A stretch of 13,849 nucleotides of DNA from Bacteroidales bacterium (GTDB taxonomy: Bacteria > Bacteroidota > Bacteroidia > Bacteroidales > B39-G9), in assembly GCA_023145555.1 (NCBI GenBank), contig JAGLDO010000166.1, positions 1-13,849 of the forward strand. Direction: 5' to 3'. The first letter of the stretch is position 1. Each line of letters begins with the position of its first letter. Shown here piece by piece: positions 7,357-13,849 of this stretch. Made by a program: the position numbers and the translations under genes. The notes beneath the pieces were generated by a model that saw only the letters and a list, made by a program, of their open reading frames with translations, ran no database searches and was not told where the DNA came from.

Positions 7357-7549
7357 TTTCGCTGTTTTTTATTGTAATTAGTGTTTGCACGAAAACGCCC
7401 ATATTGTCATTTCGACTAAAAGGAGAAATCTCATAACATAGTGTATATAAGTTGAATGAGATTTCTTCTCCGCCAACTGGTGGATCGAAATGACAGCACA
7501 ACTAAAATTTTACGGGTTTTCTTGCCAGCAATAATTCGTAACAGCGAAA
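7357..7549. repeat. long imperfect palindromic (MITE-like) intergenic element
   Basis: The 241-nt gap between the convergent glmM and rhomboid genes is mostly one nested palindrome. Outer arms TTTCGCTGTT (7357-7366) and AACAGCGAAA (7540-7549) match 10/10. A second pair, 7376-7400 against 7512-7536, matches at 18 of 25 positions. Inside lies a perfect core (7405-7495, listed separately). Such a structure suggests a non-autonomous mobile element or a REP-like repeat. I find no obvious target-site duplication and no second copy in the window. It contains no credible gene. It probably also helps end transcription from both sides. Confidence 0.65.
7405..7495. repeat. core of the palindromic element, foldable as a three-way junction
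   Basis: Outer stem TGTCATTTCGA (7405-7415) pairs with TCGAAATGACA (7485-7495), 11/11. Inside are hairpin 1, AGAAATCTCAT (7424-7434) with ATGAGATTTCT (7456-7466), 11/11 with a 21-nt loop, and hairpin 2, TCCGCCA (7469-7475) with TGGTGGA (7478-7484), six pairs plus one G-U. Hairpin 2 abuts the outer stem. The GTCATTTCGA / GAGAAATCTCAT words are ones I recognise from intergenic repeats in many Bacteroidota genomes; the structure itself is read directly. Confidence 0.8.
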
Positions 7550-7577
7550 TGATTAATGAAAATAAATTTTGCAACCG

Positions 7578-8240
7578 CTAATCTTCATCTTCTTCTGTAT
7601 AGAAATATTTAATTTGTGAAATGCTATCTGTACAGTTAATGTTTAGGTTGTCATTACTAGATTTTTTTGATTTTATGATTTGTACATCATAATTTTTATA
7701 ATAAATTGCCATAACAAGACCTGCAATTGCTCCAAATAAATGAGATTCGAACGATATTGTTTGTTTAAAAGGGAAAATACCCCAAACCATACTTCCGTAT
7801 AAAAAAATTGTTAAAAGTGATATTGCAGTTAGTCGAGTGTTTTTTTTAATTATTCCACTAAAAAATATGAATGATGCTAAACCATAAACAATTCCACTTG
7901 CTCCTATGTGATAAGCAGAACGAGCTGATACCCAAACCCAAAAGTTTGTTGTTAAGTATATGAATATGAAAACTTTATGTGCTATTTTAGGATAAAAATA
8001 AAATAATGCCACTCCTAATATAAAAAATGGTGCTGAATTTGAAATTAAATGATTAAAACTTGCATGAATGAGAGGTGCGGTTAAAATACCTATTAATCCT
8101 TTTACTTTAAGAGGGTAGATACCAAGGAAAGAAAAATCGAGATTTAACTCAACCTCAAAAATCTCAATCAGCCAGATAACTACTAAAAAAAACAAAGGAA
8201 AAATTATGCTATATTTTAATCTTTTTGAATCGTTTGCCAT
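7578..8240 (-). CDS. rhomboid-family intramembrane serine protease
   Basis: A 220-residue integral membrane protein with about six hydrophobic segments (near 11-27, 48-66, 70-85, 89-105, 113-130 and 137-155, plus 167-181 after the catalytic His). The rhomboid signature is complete: HASFNHLISN at 59-68 in the second segment (Asn68 fits the oxyanion position), GASG at 113-116 with the nucleophile Ser115, and SHLFGAIAG at 166-174 with the partner His167. It therefore looks catalytically competent. A hydrophilic C-terminal tail (about 185-220) ends in an acidic TEEDED. It starts 29 nt after the ABC ATPase stop, so it looks like the last gene of the sugar operon, although rhomboids are often unrelated to their neighbours. 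The substrate is unknown. Confidence 0.9.
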   Translation of the reverse strand: MANDSKRLKYSIIFPLFFLVVIWLIEIFEVELNLDFSFLGIYPLKVKGLIGILTAPLIHASFNHLISNSAPFFILGVALFYFYPKIAHKVFIFIYLTTNFWVWVSARSAYHIGASGIVYGLASFIFFSGIIKKNTRLTAISLLTIFLYGSMVWGIFPFKQTISFESHLFGAIAGLVMAIYYKNYDVQIIKSKKSSNDNLNINCTDSISQIKYFYTEEDED

Positions 8241-8269
8241 AAAAAAATTAAAATTAATAATTTCTTTTC

Positions 8270-9382
8270 TTAATTCATAGCATTATCAATTATTTGTCCT
8301 GTATTGCTATCAAAGAAATGCATTTTTTGAATATTAAAGGACAAATTAATTTCATCGTCTTTTTTCAGAGAATTATCAGATTTTAATCTTGAAATTAGTT
8401 GTTTATCATGTAATTGAAAATACACATAAATTTCATGACCGAGCTGCTCAATAAATAAAATTTTTCTTTTCAATATTGCAAAATTTTTATTATCAGTGTT
8501 TTCATTATATTGAATATCTTCAGACCTGATTCCCATAACAATTTTTTTATTGATATAATTTTTTAATGCGCTGTCGGCAGGCAGGTTTACTTTTAAATCT
8601 TTACTATCATCAATAAATTTTAACACATTATTATCAGATATGATTTTTCCATTAATAATGTTCATAGGAGGTGTGCCAATAAATCCTGCCACAAATAAAT
8701 TATTGGGATGCGAGTAGAGATTTTTTGGAGTTCCTATTTGTTGAATTCTCCCTTTGTCCATCACAACAATTCTGTCTCCGAGAGTCATTGCCTCAACTTG
8801 ATCGTGTGTAACATAAACAACTGTAGTTTTTAGTCTTTGATATAATTTTGTTATTTCAATGCGCATTTGAACTCTGAGTTTCGCATCGAGGTTGCTTAAT
8901 GGTTCGTCAAATAAAAAAATCTTTGGTTCTCTAACAATTGCTCTTCCAATAGCTACTCTTTGTTTTTGTCCACCTGACATTGCTTTTGGTTTTTTTTTAA
9001 GTAGGTCTTCTATCTCTAATATTTCAGCAGCTTTCACAACTCTTTTATAGATTTCCTTTTTCTTTATTTTCTTAATCTTTAGTCCGAATGCCAAATTCTC
9101 ATAGGCAGTCATATGAGGATATAGAGCATAATTTTGAAACACAATAGCGATATTACGATCTTTTGGAGGTAGTTTATTCACGCATTTATTATCAATATAA
9201 AGTTCCCCTTTACTAATATCTTCAAGCCCGACTAACATACGCAAAGTTGTTGATTTACCACATCCTGACGGACCTACTAACACAACAAATTCTTTATCTT
9301 TAATATTAAGGTTAATATTATCTACTGCTACAGTTTTGTCAGCATATATCTTAGATACATTTTCAAATCTTATTTCTGCCAT
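8270..9382 (-). CDS. sugar ABC importer ATP-binding subunit (MalK/UgpC/MsmK type)
   Basis: Cytoplasmic ATPase that powers a carbohydrate ABC importer of the CUT1 type. It has 370 residues, the usual MalK length. The nucleotide-binding domain has Walker A GPSGCGKST at 37-45, the Q-loop Gln83, signature MSGGQKQR at 135-142, Walker B IFLFDEP at 155-161 with Glu160, the D-loop SNLDA at 163-167, and the switch His193. From about 235 on is a TOBE/regulatory domain (FIGTPPMNIING, MGIRSEDI), as in MalK and UgpC. No permease or solute-binding gene is visible, so it must serve subunits encoded elsewhere or upstream beyond the window. MsmK-like ATPases are known to be shared between importers. It lies 47 nt downstream of a GH130 gene in the same direction, which points to an oligosaccharide substrate. 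Confidence 0.93.
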   Translation of the reverse strand: MAEIRFENVSKIYADKTVAVDNINLNIKDKEFVVLVGPSGCGKSTTLRMLVGLEDISKGELYIDNKCVNKLPPKDRNIAIVFQNYALYPHMTAYENLAFGLKIKKIKKKEIYKRVVKAAEILEIEDLLKKKPKAMSGGQKQRVAIGRAIVREPKIFLFDEPLSNLDAKLRVQMRIEITKLYQRLKTTVVYVTHDQVEAMTLGDRIVVMDKGRIQQIGTPKNLYSHPNNLFVAGFIGTPPMNIINGKIISDNNVLKFIDDSKDLKVNLPADSALKNYINKKIVMGIRSEDIQYNENTDNKNFAILKRKILFIEQLGHEIYVYFQLHDKQLISRLKSDNSLKKDDEINLSFNIQKMHFFDSNTGQIIDNAMN

Positions 9383-9429
9383 GATTTTAAAGAAATTAAC
9401 TAAAGTGTTATTTGTAATATAAAAAAAGA

Positions 9430-10560
9430 CTAAATTTTAAATCTTGATTTTGGGATATGTGTAATTCTTATACAAAGGTCTAGTTCTCCGGAAGCAACTA
9501 TGTAATTATCATTAGATTCTACTATTCCCGTTGTAAACACAACATTATTAAGATAAACATTTTCTTGCATATCTTTTGTGAGTTTATTATTTGCTTCTAA
9601 CAAAGGAGTTTCCATTTCAGCATGTAATATTTTGGTTGGGTCGTTTTTGTCAAGAACAGCCCAATAAGTTCTGTAAATTTCAGAATTGTTTTTTATTTCA
9701 ACTCCATGAAATAAAATAAGCCAACCTTGTGGAGTCAGAATAGGTTGTGCCCCTCCACCAATTTTTTCGAACATCAAATATTCCTTATTTGCACGAATAA
9801 AAGGTTTGTCATCCGGTTTCCAATACAATAAATCTTTTGATTTTGATAGATTTATTGCCGGTCCGGGGTTATAAAGACTATCTTTAGGTGTAACGAAATA
9901 AAGAAATCCCAATGGTCGGGTCATAGCATAATATAAATCATTAATTTTGCCTTCAAACAAAAGCATGTCTTTATTTTGATGGTCTAGTATAATTCCTTCT
10001 AAATTATAATTCAATCCATCGCTTGACGAATAAAGTGTAGTACATTGTCTTTCGGAGCTTACAGAGCAAGTAGTCATATAATATTTATCATCAATGTGTG
10101 AAACTCTTGCATCTTCAATTCCATATTCTTGAAAACTCTCTTGAGGTGAAATAATCTTGTCGTAATGAATTTTAACTATCTCGCTACCATCTTGGCTAAT
10201 TTCAACAGGCAATATCCAAGAAATTGAAGTAACAGCACACACAGGCGTTGGTAAATATTTTTTTATTACAAAGATGCGCGGGTCTGAAACATCAACATCT
10301 TCAAGCTTATATCCGTCGAGAACATATCCTTTTTTTGTATCTTTTCGTATGCAAAAAATTTCTCCTGATTGAATTGGATTTTTCAATGCTTCGGCAACTC
10401 GTACCATCAGAATTAAATTTCCGTTCTTCAACCTTGACATTCCCGGATTGAAAGCACCCAAAACATAAGTCTCCATATCAATATCTTTTCTTAAAGGAGA
10501 ATATGAGAGATCAATGTCTTCCGGGGTAAGAATAATTTTATCAAATTTAAACTCTTCCAT
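9430..10560 (-). CDS. GH130-family mannoside phosphorylase/hydrolase-like protein (third copy)
   Basis: A 376-residue five-bladed beta-propeller protein of glycoside hydrolase family 130, whose members phosphorolyse or hydrolyse beta-mannosides. Visible family marks are FNPGMSRLKNGNLILMVRV at 37-55, GIEDARVSHIDDKYYMT at 147-163 with Asp150 of the ED-x-R motif as the likely proton donor, NKDMLLFEGKIND at 196-208 leading to Arg215-Pro216, and IGGGAQPILTPQGWLILFHGV at 267-287. Compared with the next copy, ED-P-R is ED-A-R and the Arg-Asn before the FP.K segment is Lys-Asp, so acceptor or phosphate binding may differ. It has no signal peptide and should be cytoplasmic. It starts 15 nt after the previous GH130 stop. 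Whether it is a phosphorylase or a mannosidase cannot be settled by eye. Confidence 0.85.
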   Translation of the reverse strand: MEEFKFDKIILTPEDIDLSYSPLRKDIDMETYVLGAFNPGMSRLKNGNLILMVRVAEALKNPIQSGEIFCIRKDTKKGYVLDGYKLEDVDVSDPRIFVIKKYLPTPVCAVTSISWILPVEISQDGSEIVKIHYDKIISPQESFQEYGIEDARVSHIDDKYYMTTCSVSSERQCTTLYSSSDGLNYNLEGIILDHQNKDMLLFEGKINDLYYAMTRPLGFLYFVTPKDSLYNPGPAINLSKSKDLLYWKPDDKPFIRANKEYLMFEKIGGGAQPILTPQGWLILFHGVEIKNNSEIYRTYWAVLDKNDPTKILHAEMETPLLEANNKLTKDMQENVYLNNVVFTTGIVESNDNYIVASGELDLCIRITHIPKSRFKI

Positions 10561-10575
10561 TTTTTTATTTTCAAA

Positions 10576-11691
10576 TTAAATATTATACAAAGGCTGACCT
10601 GTAAACGAATCTTGTGGATATTTGTAACATAGCTCGGCTAACACATCTTCATGGCTAATTCCTACATTTAAAACAGTATCGTTGCCTCCATAATAAATAA
10701 AAATTGTTCCATCGTTTAACCTTTTTGCACCACAACTAAAAACCACATTTGGAACATGAACATAATCTGAACTTTTTACTTTACAATCGTCTTGTGAAGG
10801 AAATAAAACAGGTATATTAGAAATTTTTATTTTTTGAGGGTTGTCAAAATCATGAAGCATTACACCAAGCACATAAGGATTACCATCCATTGTTTTTCTT
10901 ACACCATGAAAAATGCTTAACCAACCATATTTTGTTTTTATTGGAGGAGCTCCCGGACCAATTTTATCTGAAAAAGAACTTGTTCCGCCACCCTGTTTCA
11001 TTAAAGCTTTATTATTAAGCTGCCATTTATTTTTAAAAATGTCATCAGAATATCCAATATGAATTTCAGAATATTTGCCACCTGTAACATCAATTGTATT
11101 ATCATTTGGTCTGAAAAGAGCTACAAATTTATTGTTAATCTTTTGTGGAAAAATAACAACATTTCTCATATCAATATCCATGATAGTGCCATATCTAACA
11201 ACGGATTTAAAATCTTTAGTTGTTGCCATTGAAATTCTTACTCTATCTTTTATTGTTCCATGATAAGCACTATATGTAATGAAATAGGTGTCATCAATTT
11301 TCGTTATTCGCGGGTCTTCTACTCCACCTTTTTCAGCTTCTATTATTTGATTAATATCTAAACCCTCAGCTATTTTATCATTTTCTGTACAAGGTTTAAG
11401 AAAGGGTGTGGAATTAATTTCCCAATCTGTTAAACCGTTATTGCTTTGGGCTAATCCAATAAGCGAAATACCATTACGCAGATGAGAGCGAAAAAGTAAA
11501 ATAGTTTTATCATCAAATTCAGTAACACCGGCATTGTGCACAGTAATTACTTTTAACGCAGGGTTATTCCAAATTTTGTTTACATCATGACAAGTTAATA
11601 TAGGGTTGTTTAAAAACCTTTTAACAGGATTGTTTAAATTTATTTCGTATTTTTTATCTTGTATTTCTACAATTTTTATTACTGAGTTCAT
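10576..11691 (-). CDS. GH130-family beta-mannoside phosphorylase-like protein (second copy)
   Basis: The most canonical GH130 protein of the three (371 residues). It shows VHNAGVTEFDDKTILLFRSH at 51-70, GGVEDPRITKIDDTYFITYSA at 122-142 with Asp126 in EDPR as the likely catalytic acid, RNVVIFPQKINNKFVALFRP at 176-195 (the Arg-Asn...Lys...Arg-Pro set that in characterised phosphorylases helps bind phosphate, from memory), GPGAPPIKTKYGWLSIFHGV at 245-264 and VPNVVFSCGA at 313-322. Enzymes of this type convert beta-mannosyl disaccharides or oligosaccharides plus phosphate to Man-1-P. There is no signal peptide. It starts 2 nt after the lipoprotein stop, indicating tight translational linkage. The linkage specificity (beta-1,2 or beta-1,4; Man or GlcNAc acceptor) is not readable from the sequence. 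Confidence 0.9.
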   Translation of the reverse strand: MNSVIKIVEIQDKKYEINLNNPVKRFLNNPILTCHDVNKIWNNPALKVITVHNAGVTEFDDKTILLFRSHLRNGISLIGLAQSNNGLTDWEINSTPFLKPCTENDKIAEGLDINQIIEAEKGGVEDPRITKIDDTYFITYSAYHGTIKDRVRISMATTKDFKSVVRYGTIMDIDMRNVVIFPQKINNKFVALFRPNDNTIDVTGGKYSEIHIGYSDDIFKNKWQLNNKALMKQGGGTSSFSDKIGPGAPPIKTKYGWLSIFHGVRKTMDGNPYVLGVMLHDFDNPQKIKISNIPVLFPSQDDCKVKSSDYVHVPNVVFSCGAKRLNDGTIFIYYGGNDTVLNVGISHEDVLAELCYKYPQDSFTGQPLYNI

Positions 11692-11693
11692 TT

Positions 11694-12965
11694 TTATCGA
11701 TAGTTCTTAATTACTTGTTTTGCTATTCCATTTGATTCAATTGCTTGCATGCTCAAAAGGGCTTCAATGGTTGATTCTGCTCCAGAATTATAATTAATGT
11801 CATTTTCAGAATCAATACCGTCAAATGCTATACCTGAATTTGTATTATACATAACTTGATTAGCAGGATTATTACCCAAAAACCATGTTGCTAAATTACC
11901 TGCATCTTTTGCAAAATTATTATCCTTAGTAATTGCATAAGCTTCTAAAGAGGCATATATCATTGGAGTTATAGAATATGATATTTGCGGGAACCGGCTA
12001 TAATCATCCATCACTAAAGAATCATTATTATTTACTATGCTGAAATGATGTATAAATCCTTTTTCAATATAATAGGGATAAAAATATTTTACTTCGTTCA
12101 ATCCTGCATTAATAAATGTATTATTTTGCAAAACTCTTCCTGAATATAATAAAGAATAAGCTTGCATATTTCCCCAAGCATGCCACTTATTACCCCAACT
12201 CATAAAAGCATAATACGGGAATGTGTCTTTATCACCAAATTGGTCTTTGGTTAGTGCCTGACCTAAATTTAAGATTAAATTTTTAACCATTGCCGATTTA
12301 TTTGTCTGATAATAATTAGTAAGTGCAACAATAATAATTGACAATTGATCAGCTCCCGGGGATATTGCATATTGAGTTATATTAATACCATCAATTATAG
12401 TTGTTTCTGATGGTTTAGAAAATTGTTGATTTATTTTTTCAATTAATTTTTCCATTATTGGAGCTGTTTTGCTTTTTAAATCATCAAGCTCAGGAGATTC
12501 GAGCATATTAAGCTCAGACAAACCCCACAAAGCTCGCCATGACCAAAAATTGGGAGTGGGTACACTATTTTGATGTGTTGTATTTATTTCATCATTTGGA
12601 AACATAAAATTGTAAAAATAACCATTGTCAGCTTTCATATATAAAATGAAATTTGTCAATGATTGTATTTTTTTAAGATATTTTATTTCCGGTTTAATTT
12701 TATATTGGCGACAATAAAAGACTAAAGCTCGCGAAACATCATCAACGCAAGTATACCCTTCGTCGTCGTCGGTAACAACCTCATAATTAGGCGCATTGCA
12801 ATAAATCCAAATTGTACCTAAATTATTATCATTAATATTAATTTCCTGATATAATTGTTCTAAATGATTAGTATTTACTAAAGAACTATTATCTACATAT
12901 GTTTTATCACATGAGCTTAAAAAAAATGATGATAATAATATTAAAATAATTATTTCTTTTCGCAT
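11694..12965 (-). CDS. lipoprotein with predicted (alpha/alpha)6-barrel, glycosidase-like
   Basis: A 423-residue lipoprotein: Met-Arg-Lys, hydrophobic residues 5-17, and a lipobox Leu-Ser-Ser-Cys with Cys19. The mature part is rich in aromatic residues and helices, with motifs DEGYTCVDDVSRAL at 68-81 (Asp75-Asp76), WSWRALWGL at 141-149, WGNKWHAWGNMQAYSL at 257-272, WFLGNNPANQ at 361-370 and NYNSGAESTIEALL at 391-404. The LGNNP and NSGAES(T)-EALL ends resemble GH9-like and other (alpha/alpha)6-toroid carbohydrate enzymes; the CVDD(V/A)RA motif recalls domains found next to or fused with bacterial glycosyltransferases. I cannot name the family or reaction. Asp75/Asp76 and Glu397 are candidate catalytic residues. 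Its start overlaps the upstream GH130 gene by 16 nt, so the two are probably translationally coupled. It should act at the periplasmic or outer-membrane face. Confidence 0.75.
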   Translation of the reverse strand: MRKEIIILILLSSFFLSSCDKTYVDNSSLVNTNHLEQLYQEININDNNLGTIWIYCNAPNYEVVTDDDEGYTCVDDVSRALVFYCRQYKIKPEIKYLKKIQSLTNFILYMKADNGYFYNFMFPNDEINTTHQNSVPTPNFWSWRALWGLSELNMLESPELDDLKSKTAPIMEKLIEKINQQFSKPSETTIIDGINITQYAISPGADQLSIIIVALTNYYQTNKSAMVKNLILNLGQALTKDQFGDKDTFPYYAFMSWGNKWHAWGNMQAYSLLYSGRVLQNNTFINAGLNEVKYFYPYYIEKGFIHHFSIVNNNDSLVMDDYSRFPQISYSITPMIYASLEAYAITKDNNFAKDAGNLATWFLGNNPANQVMYNTNSGIAFDGIDSENDINYNSGAESTIEALLSMQAIESNGIAKQVIKNYR

Positions 12966-13849
12966 AGCAATTTGTTTGATTTTAGTTCATCTAATATTTC
13001 TTCAATATTAGCAATTGCAAAACTTGATGAAATATCTGACAAAGCATATGGTATAATCAGTTTGCCGTAATGTTGTAAAAATCCACAAGTATAAACTACA
13101 TTAGGCACATAACCTACACGTTCATGTTCGTTAGGAATGAAAAAAGGTTTATTCAATGTGCTCAAAACTTTTTCGGGATTATCTAAGTCAAGCAAAGAAG
13201 CACTCATAACATATTTTCTAAGAGGCCCAACAGCATGTGTCATAAGTAGCCACCCCATTGATGTTTTAATTGGACTGCCACAATTTCCTAATTGTAAGAA
13301 ATCCCAGTCGTATTGTGATTTTTGTATTACCTTGTAACTATCCCAGAAATAAAGATTATCAGAATACATTATTGATATGTTTTCTCCATCTTGTCTGCCA
13401 ATCATTGCATATTTACCATTAACTTTTTCAGGGAAAAGAGCCATACCTTTATTAAACGCAGCATTACCATATAACGAATTGATTTTAAAATAATTAAAGT
13501 CTTCTGTTTCTATTATTTGAGGGCGAATATTATTGCCATTATAAGCAGTGTACGTTCCAATATATTTTGGTTTATCTCCATCTGAAAATTTCACAAATCT
13601 GACATCCTCCATACCCATAACTTCTGCATTTGATCTTGGGAAGATAACCCGATTATTTATTTCAATATTCTCTTCAAAAGAAATATCATAGTTAGTATCG
13701 AAGATATCAAATAACGCAACTTTGGTTGTTTCGTTATTTGTTTTTTTACTGTCAATATTACTAATTATCTCTAAAGCTTCTTGCCTTGAAAATTTTTCGG
13801 GGAATAAATCCAATACTGATTTATCGATATTTTTATAAAATTCAATACG
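12950..13849 (-). CDS. GH130-family glycosidase-like protein, long type, N-terminus beyond the window
   Basis: The frame is open through the right edge: 12 further codons upstream of the TTG at 13811-13813 contain no stop, so that TTG is not the real start and 299 C-terminal residues are visible. Family marks are GMEDVRFVKF (the ED-x-R motif, codons ending near 13600), KGMALFPEKVNGKYAMIGRQDG (about 13384-13449), GNCGSPIKTSMGWLLMTHAVGP (about 13219-13284) and GYVPNVVYTCG (about 13072-13104). The pattern is that of the longer (roughly 450-500 residue) 'glycosidase PH1107-related' GH130 proteins, which from memory often neighbour glycosyltransferase genes. It diverges from the other two copies: ED-V-R instead of ED-P-R and Arg-Gln instead of Arg-Pro. 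It is the first visible gene of the operon and overlaps the lipoprotein gene by 16 nt. Confidence 0.85.
   Translation of the reverse strand, partial: RIEFYKNIDKSVLDLFPEKFSRQEALEIISNIDSKKTNNETTKVALFDIFDTNYDISFEENIEINNRVIFPRSNAEVMGMEDVRFVKFSDGDKPKYIGTYTAYNGNNIRPQIIETEDFNYFKINSLYGNAAFNKGMALFPEKVNGKYAMIGRQDGENISIMYSDNLYFWDSYKVIQKSQYDWDFLQLGNCGSPIKTSMGWLLMTHAVGPLRKYVMSASLLDLDNPEKVLSTLNKPFFIPNEHERVGYVPNVVYTCGFLQHYGKLIIPYALSDISSSFAIANIEEILDELKSNKLLCEKK

Noticed and set aside
7346..7370. GCGA...TCGC followed by a T-run just after glmM as an intrinsic terminator
   Set aside because: The stem has only four base pairs with a 10-nt loop, too weak to call; the larger palindrome downstream is a better candidate for ending transcription.
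7289..7501. A 70-codon minus-strand frame through the glmM 3' end and the palindromic element
   Set aside because: It starts inside the repeat, overlaps the end of glmM, and its protein is just the translated palindrome arms (CHFDPPVGGEEIS). Frames of this kind commonly arise from this repeat class and have no independent support.
13811..13813. TTG as start codon of the right-edge GH130 gene
   Set aside because: The frame continues without a stop for 12 more codons to the window edge, and GH130 proteins of this type have a much longer N-terminal part; the gene is simply truncated by the window.
1..13849. CRISPR array, tRNA/rRNA genes, IS elements or prophage
   Set aside because: No regularly spaced direct repeats, no tRNA-like cloverleaf or rRNA sequence, and no transposase, integrase or phage structural gene was found on reading both strands.

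Overview
The window is about 30% G+C and reads as a chromosomal segment of a member of the Bacteroidota, probably Bacteroidales-like. The evidence is the set of housekeeping proteins with Bacteroidota-type sequences, the general lack of Shine-Dalgarno sequences, TAnnTTTG-type promoter -7 elements, lipoprotein signals, and an intergenic palindrome of the TGTCATTTCGA...GAGAAATCTCAT class that I associate with Bacteroidota genomes. There are 15 protein-coding genes, 14 on the minus strand and one (glmM) on the plus strand. Two run off the ends of the window. I see no rRNA, tRNA, CRISPR array, insertion sequence or phage gene.

Positions 1-5763 (minus strand, read from high to low coordinate) hold core genes: an RluB/RsuA-family pseudouridine synthase, a SiaB-like kinase and SiaC-like substrate pair that ends at a strong intrinsic terminator, then era, der, ruvX, def and the N-terminal part of a TPR lipoprotein. 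They serve ribosome maturation (RluB-like, Era, Der), N-terminal protein processing (Def) and 16S rRNA/DNA processing (RuvX). The Sia-like pair is the unusual insert.

Positions 5764-5938 form a divergent promoter region with a perfect 8-bp inverted repeat that carries a TAATTTTG element on each strand. The rightward gene is glmM (5939-7336), which makes GlcN-1-P for cell-wall precursors. It converges on the second minus-strand block across a large palindromic element (about 7357-7549).

Positions 7578-13849 look like one tightly packed minus-strand carbohydrate operon that continues beyond the right edge: a long-type GH130 protein (5' end missing), a lipoprotein with an (alpha/alpha)6 glycosidase-like look that overlaps it by 16 nt, two more GH130 proteins, a MalK/UgpC/MsmK-type ABC ATPase and an apparently active rhomboid protease. 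Three divergent GH130 proteins in a row, with no SusC/SusD or permease gene in view, suggest a dedicated pathway for a mannose-containing glycan. The lipoprotein would act outside the cytoplasm, while the two GH130 proteins with visible N-termini look cytoplasmic. Substrate and direction (breakdown or turnover/synthesis) cannot be fixed from this window.
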